Source: Limnanthes douglasii subsp. nivea
Taxonomy: Eukaryota > Streptophyta > Magnoliopsida > Brassicales > Limnanthaceae
Length of the DNA: 64,000 nt
Assembly: GCA_036936605.1 (NCBI GenBank)
Contig: JAUPFV010000001.1
Span: 117,002,771 to 117,066,770, forward strand
Reading direction: 5' to 3'
Below are positions 58,834 to 64,000 of this stretch, one piece after another; position 1 is the stretch's first letter, and each line of letters begins with the position of its first letter. The notes below the pieces were generated by a model that did not search any database, had not been told where the DNA came from, and saw only the letters and a program-made list of their open reading frames with translations. A program made the position numbers and the translations under genes.

Positions 58834-59325
58834 TGGTAGCGCCAAGCTACAAGATGGAGCAGGGGGCGGAAAATGCAGAGAAAGAGAGACTAAAAACAGA
58901 AAGATAGATAGCTCTAACCCTAGGTCAGAGTAAAAGAAAATTTAGAGAAAATCAAATTCTATTAAAAAAAATTTGCGGCAAAACTACGATTTGAGAGCCT
59001 TTTATTAAAGTGCTCAAAACCCTAGCCCAAAATTACATCTTCTTCCTTATGCAATACAATAAATCCCAGCTCAATTTCGAAGTGATTGGAGCTGGTTAAG
59101 TATTTTAATAAAATTCAACAAAAATAAGAGGGTTTAAATGGTAGAATCTTGGGCCTGAACTTCATCACCCAGCTTCGCGCCGTGATGCTTCCGAAAATCG
59201 TTGAGCTTCTCGACGAGTTCGATTTGAGTGGTCGCAGGGCCTAATTCGGATATCGGGGGCCCAAATATAGCCCGTTTGCGTTTGTCCAAAATTACCATAT
59301 AATCATGGGCCGTGCAACTACATCA
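58834..59325 (-). repeat. 5' LTR of the second Ty3/gypsy element (492 bp)
   Basis: Partner of 55322-55847 with scattered substitutions, more diverged than the LTR pair of the Tat element. The primer-binding-like site lies directly at its inner edge. Confidence 0.9.
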
Positions 59326-60246
59326 ATGATTGTGAATAATATTTTTACATTTCTGAGTATTATCATCATTGATTGGGAATTAGTATAGAAAAAAACACAG
59401 ATGAAAAGTATAACACAAAAATAGCAACACTGAATGAAGTCTTCGCTTTTTGCCCAAATGCTATAAATTATGTTATGAATTCATGGATAACACTATACAA
59501 AGAAAAATATATTTTTCGTTCCATGAACGAGTGTCTACATTTTGGAAACACGATAACAAATTGGTAAGTGATATTTTCATTTTCAACTTAACTATTTTAT
59601 TCGAAATTCAATGTTGTAATCAAACTATATCATTTATATTTTTATAGGATGAAGAGCACTAGCGTAAGCCTAAAACGGTACATCACTTCAAGTCAACTAA
59701 ATTTTGAAGTATAGTATTCAACATTCAAATATTTTAGAATCATCGTGAGAACTAATTTTTGGCCAAAAGCCATACATAGAATTTATATCTATACTTATTT
59801 AAAATATAACTTACTGCTCCGACCTTAGATATTATCCATAAATGATATAATTATGCTAAACTATAGACTTAGATCAGATAACTTATTATTGTGTTGTTAG
59901 AAAAATACACGGGTTACCGTATGCATGTGAATTTATGGTTGATAGAATGCATAGACTTTTTTCCAAAAAAGAATGTGATATACATTGGATAACTTTAAAG
60001 ATCGTTTCTAGAGACAAAAGGAGTACAGAAGATGACCTAACAAGAAAAATAAAAATAATAGGTAGTTTTATCCGCGGTTACAAAGTAAATTTTTTAAATT
60101 ATATTATAAATAAGGTGATGAAAATCCTCAAATCCAAAATTAGTCACGTAGTAGAGCTTAAAGAACCGGTTACTACTACAAGTAGAAAGAAATCGATTTG
60201 GATCGATCGACTAAACGAGACAAATATTTATCAAGCATGTCATTGA
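59326..60246 (+). pseudogene. MULE (FAR1-type) transposase, C-terminal part
   Basis: Continues the gene interrupted at 55321. Frame 59373-59567 ends with NYVMNSWITLYKEKYIF and MNECLHFGNTITNW, matching the YVxxTWLxxYKEKFV...HFGNTTTNRVES motif of FAR1/FHY3-type MULE transposases. Around 59915-60000 comes GLPYACEFMVD and DIHWITLK, matching the SWIM-zinc-finger-adjacent GLPCAHELA...HWRKL motif. Frame 59935-60246 then turns lysine-rich. Stops and frame changes between blocks show decay. Confidence 0.75.
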
Positions 60247-60274
60247 AAACTCCAAGAGTACTAACACGCATAGT

Positions 60275-60996
60275 TTGATAGATAGCATGGCTACCTCAAA
60301 ACAAAATCCATTTCAAGTACTTAAGTATCCCCCAAAGAAGAAAGTTACTCGACTAAAGAAATCTAGTAAAACCAAAAATCAAATTCATTACAATGGATGC
60401 GTCCTAAAATATTTATATGATTATATTACCAATATGGTAGACGTTGTTCCAGACGGTATGTATGGTTATCAGAATGTATCTAGAGCGATATATGGTTTAG
60501 AGGAATCATATACATCTGTTAGAGGGGATTTGATATCCGACTTGAATGGGAACCTGCTTTATAGTTGAGAGTATTTGGTTGTGTAGAAATTTTAATTAAA
60601 ATATTTCATAGGTTAAATCGGTTCAAAGTATACGATGGTGGTTATTATTATTAGATCATATTACTCGACATCAGCTTAAGGATATCCACTCGATATCAAT
60701 GCATGGTATATAATCTATCTCTTAATATTTATTTTACATATCTACACTTACACGATTTCCTACCTCATTCGTGATAACAACTTCGTTCACGTAAAGAAAA
60801 TAATTACGTTATGCTAACTTATCTAACTTGTGTTGTTGTAGGTTATTATGAATGGACCATTACCAAAATTATACCTATTATGGATCCCCTTTCACTCTGC
60901 AGAAATAAATGTGTAGGTAATTCCACGCCACCAAATATCCAACCCCTTTTTACTTATTGTGGGTCCACACATTTAGTGCGCGTGATCGAGAAGTAA
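60275..60996 (+). pseudogene. OTU-like cysteine protease domain following the MULE transposase
   Basis: Frame 60275-60568 starts with a Lys-rich linker and then reads VDVVPDGMYGYQNVSRAIYG and VRGDLISDLNG. This parallels the OTU motif DVxxDGNCGYRAxAxxLG...WxxVRxDLxxEL, with the catalytic Cys (NC) replaced by Tyr (MYG). A degenerate middle (about 60580-60720) retains VFG- and ISTRYQCMVYNL-like text. Frame 60811-60996 has VGYYEWTITKIIPIMDPLSL, where the H of the usual N/H-H-F/W motif is not clear, and ends NIQPLFTYCGS-like. An OTU-type module attached to a MULE would deubiquitinate proteins in active relatives; this copy is dead. Confidence 0.5.
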
Positions 60997-60999
60997 ACT

Positions 61000-62030
61000 T
61001 TACCGTTTGACCAAAGATGTTTTCTTATAGTACTATTATGTGAATGCGTTTCACGGTAATTTGTTTAAGTTTCGTTTCCACGATATTTATGACTTATTTA
61101 TTTATCCTTTGGCTATTAATTTTTTTATCTATAACTCATTTATGTATTGTTTGAATTTTATTTTTTTATACCTCTAATATTTATGTATGTTTGGTTTGAA
61201 ATTTTCCTCGGTTAAACATTGGTGACTTTGCACTTAAACATTTGAAATGCGTTTTAGTGTTCCTCGTCCTTGATATTCAAAAACAAGTGTTCTCGATGAG
61301 TCCTTAAATACTTCCACGTATCTATAAACTTATCTAGATATCGTCAAATTTCGACACCTCGGCATGATCTCTACCGTAGAGATCGTACAATCGACAAACT
61401 ATTGTTTCCTAATAAATTTTACCTCATTCGTCTTGATAGGTTTTCTTTACTTCTACGGATAACTTATTCAAATATTCATCTTCAATATAAGTTCACGCAT
61501 ACATTTTTATGTTTTAGGGTTGAGCTATTAAGGTTAAGTTTTTAAAAGAGGGAAACATCTATTTATTGAGTCTCGTATAAGGATAGCGTAATCCTAATAG
61601 AACTATAAAAAATAGACACATGTAAGTTGTTAATAGTATATTCTTTTTATCCAATCAGTTTTGGAAACCTCTTGGATAAGACTAATGTAATCTCCCAAGC
61701 ATATCAGGATAAACCCACGTCATAAGTACCATTTCAATATTACAAGAAATCTCATGATAATTAAGAATATAGTAATCCAATTGGACCTATCAATATTCAA
61801 AATGTGTAAGTTTTGGATATTATAATCTATGAAAACCAATCGGTTAAGAACACATGTTGGTTAATGATTTCACAGCCCCAGAGTCATGTCAAGATGAACC
61901 CACGTGATGAGTTTGAGTTCAATATTAGTATAACTCTTATGATAATTAAGAAATCTTTGAAAATCAATCAATTTTATGATTACATTAACACTAATAAATA
62001 ACAAATGTTTAATAAAACATACATCTCCCT
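61000..62030. other. AT-rich spacer with an imperfect duplication
   Basis: Segments of about 100 bp at 61690-61790 and 61870-61970 resemble each other (GGATAAACCCACGTCAT versus AGATGAACCCACGTGAT; CATGATAATTAAGAA versus TATGATAATTAAGAA), a period near 182 bp. No gene was recognised. Confidence 0.5.
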
Positions 62031-62031
62031 A

Positions 62032-62880
62032 TTAAAATATAAACATAGGGTGACAAAGATCACCTCGAGTGTCTGGGTTCGATCGATAATTCTGAGGTGC
62101 ATATTTACACATGTGTGGCTCAATTATAGCATATGGAATGAAATGTTTAGCAACAAGCCTCGGTAAATGATCGTAGGTCCATGTTTCTAAGAATACAATA
62201 AAATCTCGAAAACTTAAGATGTCATGTGTCAAACTCTTACCAAGCATGTATTATAACTAGGCTAATACCATACAATCTCAGTTATACCTACCCGAGCTGG
62301 TATAATTCTCAATAAATTATAAATAGTGAAGGGAAATAAATCTCTCAGTCTTATTTTCCAAAATCTAACACTCAATTATATGTAAAATATAACCCACGTG
62401 GTATGAACAACCATTTATGAAGTGTCCTAATCTTCTGAATAAGCCACAGTCGTATAACTATCAAGCAACCACTTTAGGTGAACATTTCTAGCACTCTTAC
62501 GATAACTTCTAGACAATTCATTACTAAGGTACACATTATCAATATTAATCAGTCACTCTAGTGTTTTATTCTCTCAACCTTGCTAGAAAACTGAAAAATA
62601 TCAAAATTTTAACATGTGATGGGAAGACCAGTAGTCACGTGATATCAAGTGTCACCGTCATCTCACCAAAAGAGAAATAGAACGGTTAGTCTTCACATAT
62701 AAAGACTCGAAAAATTCCTCAACTAAGTCAACGTTGGTATACCAATGTGAAATGTGTGCTAAAATAGGACCGAAGCATATCTTTATAACCTCGGCTCTGA
62801 CCTGAGTTTGACACATGAGATCCCGTCGTCGATGAGTATGGTACATAATGTAACATCATAATGATACTTTAGCCTATAAG
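62032..62880 (-). pseudogene. Possible plant mobile domain (PMD-like) protein remnant
   Basis: Frame 62846-62658 ends VDLVEEFFESLYVKTNRSIS, and the adjacent frame then reads MTVTLDITWLLVFPSH. Together these resemble the V-E-x-F-x-x-E-T-H-T-F...G-E-M-T-V-T-L-x-D-V-x-x-L-x-G-L-P start of plant mobile domain proteins. Frame 62247-62032 has DFIVFLETWTYDHLPRLV, similar to the L-x-x-W-x-x-E-x-x-P segment of that family. Many stops. Such proteins are often carried by DNA transposons. The assignment is tentative. Confidence 0.3.
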
Positions 62881-64000
62881 AAAATAAAGATAAATTAACA
62901 AGATAATTAAGTGTTTTTATTCAACATATGTTTTTAAGAAGCTTACATCATTATTGAAGATGTTATATGTCTCATGTTGCTTATAATTAATGAACTTGAA
63001 GTACATGCCAGAAACGTGAAAATTGACGTTACAAAACGCATCGTCCTTTGTCATAGGTGGAGCTCTAGCACCAGTATGTGGTAATCAATTACTATAAAAC
63101 AAAGAACGTGATATATCATGATGTATAACCATACACATACAACTTTACTTGTTGTCTTGGGAACTCCATAATGTCTGATACCGTCGTAATGTATTTGTTT
63201 GCTCATCTTTAGTCTCAAATGTGGAAGACAAAGCTCGATGTATAGGCATTTTGAAATTATATACGAAAATAAGTTTACAAATAATCACAAAAAACAAAAA
63301 AACAAATTTAATATGAATAAAAAATATAAACGAAATAATTCATACATTAAATTGTATGAATTTCACACTAATCATGTACAAATTGGATAAACTGTCACAC
63401 CAATCATGCACAAAGTAAGCAAAAAACGCATAATATGTTACCACAAAGTTCCCCAAATTTTGCATACTGGGTGGGACTATTCTACAAAATTTCGGATCTT
63501 TTGTGCGATATTTTGCACGACAAATATTGTTGTTAAAAATATAAATCCCTCTATTCACTACCATTGTCTATAAAATATCACCCAAAATATAGATCTATAC
63601 TTACCTTAAACAATACAAATAACTATGATTTAAACATATAACTATAACTATTTGTATATATATAAGTTGGATTTTATAATCTAAAACTTCACACTAAAAT
63701 ATCTAAAAATTCACACTACAACTTCACACTAAGTATTTTAAACTTATGTAAAAAATAGGATTTAAAGGTAAAATAATTTAGAAATACATATAATTGAGAG
63801 GTTTTGAGTTTTGTTTTGGAAATTATGAGTATTTTGGCGATACTTATAACAAAAAAATCTTATATAGTCAAGGATAAAATGGTTTGAAAATTTAAAGGAT
63901 CTAAGAATATAGGATGTAAAATACAGCGGTGTGAGATCCAACAAAAATAGAATGAAACATAACCTAGCCCAAATGTTTGATGTAGAAAAGTATAATATTA
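62881..64000. other. AT-rich tract at the right edge
   Basis: No recognisable gene. Minus-strand frames at 63340-63564 and 63762-63944 are unassigned and may continue the decayed region to the left. Confidence 0.4.

Larger units (their letters stand above)
55322..59325 (-). mobile_element. Internally deleted Ty3/gypsy element inserted in the MULE
   Basis: The LTRs are 55322-55847 and 58834-59325 (both start TGGTAGCGCCAAGCTAC and end with ACAYCA). On the minus strand the order is 5' LTR, a primer site TTGGTATGAGAGC at about 58818-58832 (initiator-Met type), a short gag, then the second half of RT, RNase H and integrase, and a purine tract before the 3' LTR. About half of gag, protease and the N-terminal RT are deleted. 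The candidate target duplication is GTGAT (55317-55321) versus ATGAT (59326-59330), one mismatch. Confidence 0.85.

Noticed and set aside
62040..62100. GGGTTCGATC as a possible tRNA or SINE B box
   Set aside because: No matching A box, no acceptor stem and no cloverleaf; a lone match is expected by chance.

Overview
This is plant nuclear DNA, most likely from a eudicot. The evidence is intron-split genes of plant-only families (an R2R3-MYB factor with standard exon sizes, a remorin exon, a GT90 glycosyltransferase), plant-type LTR retrotransposons, a CACTA element, a FAR1-type MULE and plant LINEs. The background is very AT-rich. No rRNA, tRNA, CRISPR or organellar gene was seen.

Only two host genes look intact, both on the minus strand. 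One is a six-exon GT90/CAP10 glycosyltransferase (3845-6641, 501 aa predicted). The other is a three-exon R2R3-MYB factor of the MYB17/subgroup-9 type (51983-53315, 273 aa predicted). An orphan last exon of a remorin gene (51406-51600) lies next to the MYB gene.

Most of the rest is mobile DNA of different ages. From left to right: a palindromic MITE (2025-2522); a minisatellite-bearing repeat (2940-3262); a decayed Copia element with both LTRs (9493-15135, plus strand); a LINE pol remnant (15700-18660) and an antisense LINE tail (19080-19770); a second minisatellite-bearing repeat (20130-20430); a LINE zf-RVT fragment (25060-25930); a third minisatellite-type repeat (26500-27250); a foldback repeat touching a 3'-truncated Copia on the minus strand (28093-31446); and a decayed CACTA element on the minus strand (about 32.8-37.86 kb).

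Next is a young Tat-lineage Ty3/gypsy element (39287-49810). Its gag-pro-pol is on the minus strand as one reading frame broken by three nonsense codons. A separate intron-containing ORF runs in antisense between integrase and the 3' LTR. A FAR1-type MULE transposase follows (about 54.6-61 kb); it has an OTU-like protease domain downstream and is split by a second, internally deleted Ty3/gypsy element (55322-59325). The far right (61-64 kb) holds decayed minus-strand coding traces resembling plant mobile domain proteins.

The most interesting items are the MULE-OTU arrangement, the antisense ORF of the Tat element, the concentration of stops explainable as CAG>TAG or CGA>TGA (consistent with decay of methylated cytosines), and a conserved sequence module found beside three unrelated minisatellites. 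Domain names come from reading the translations by eye; no database search was run.
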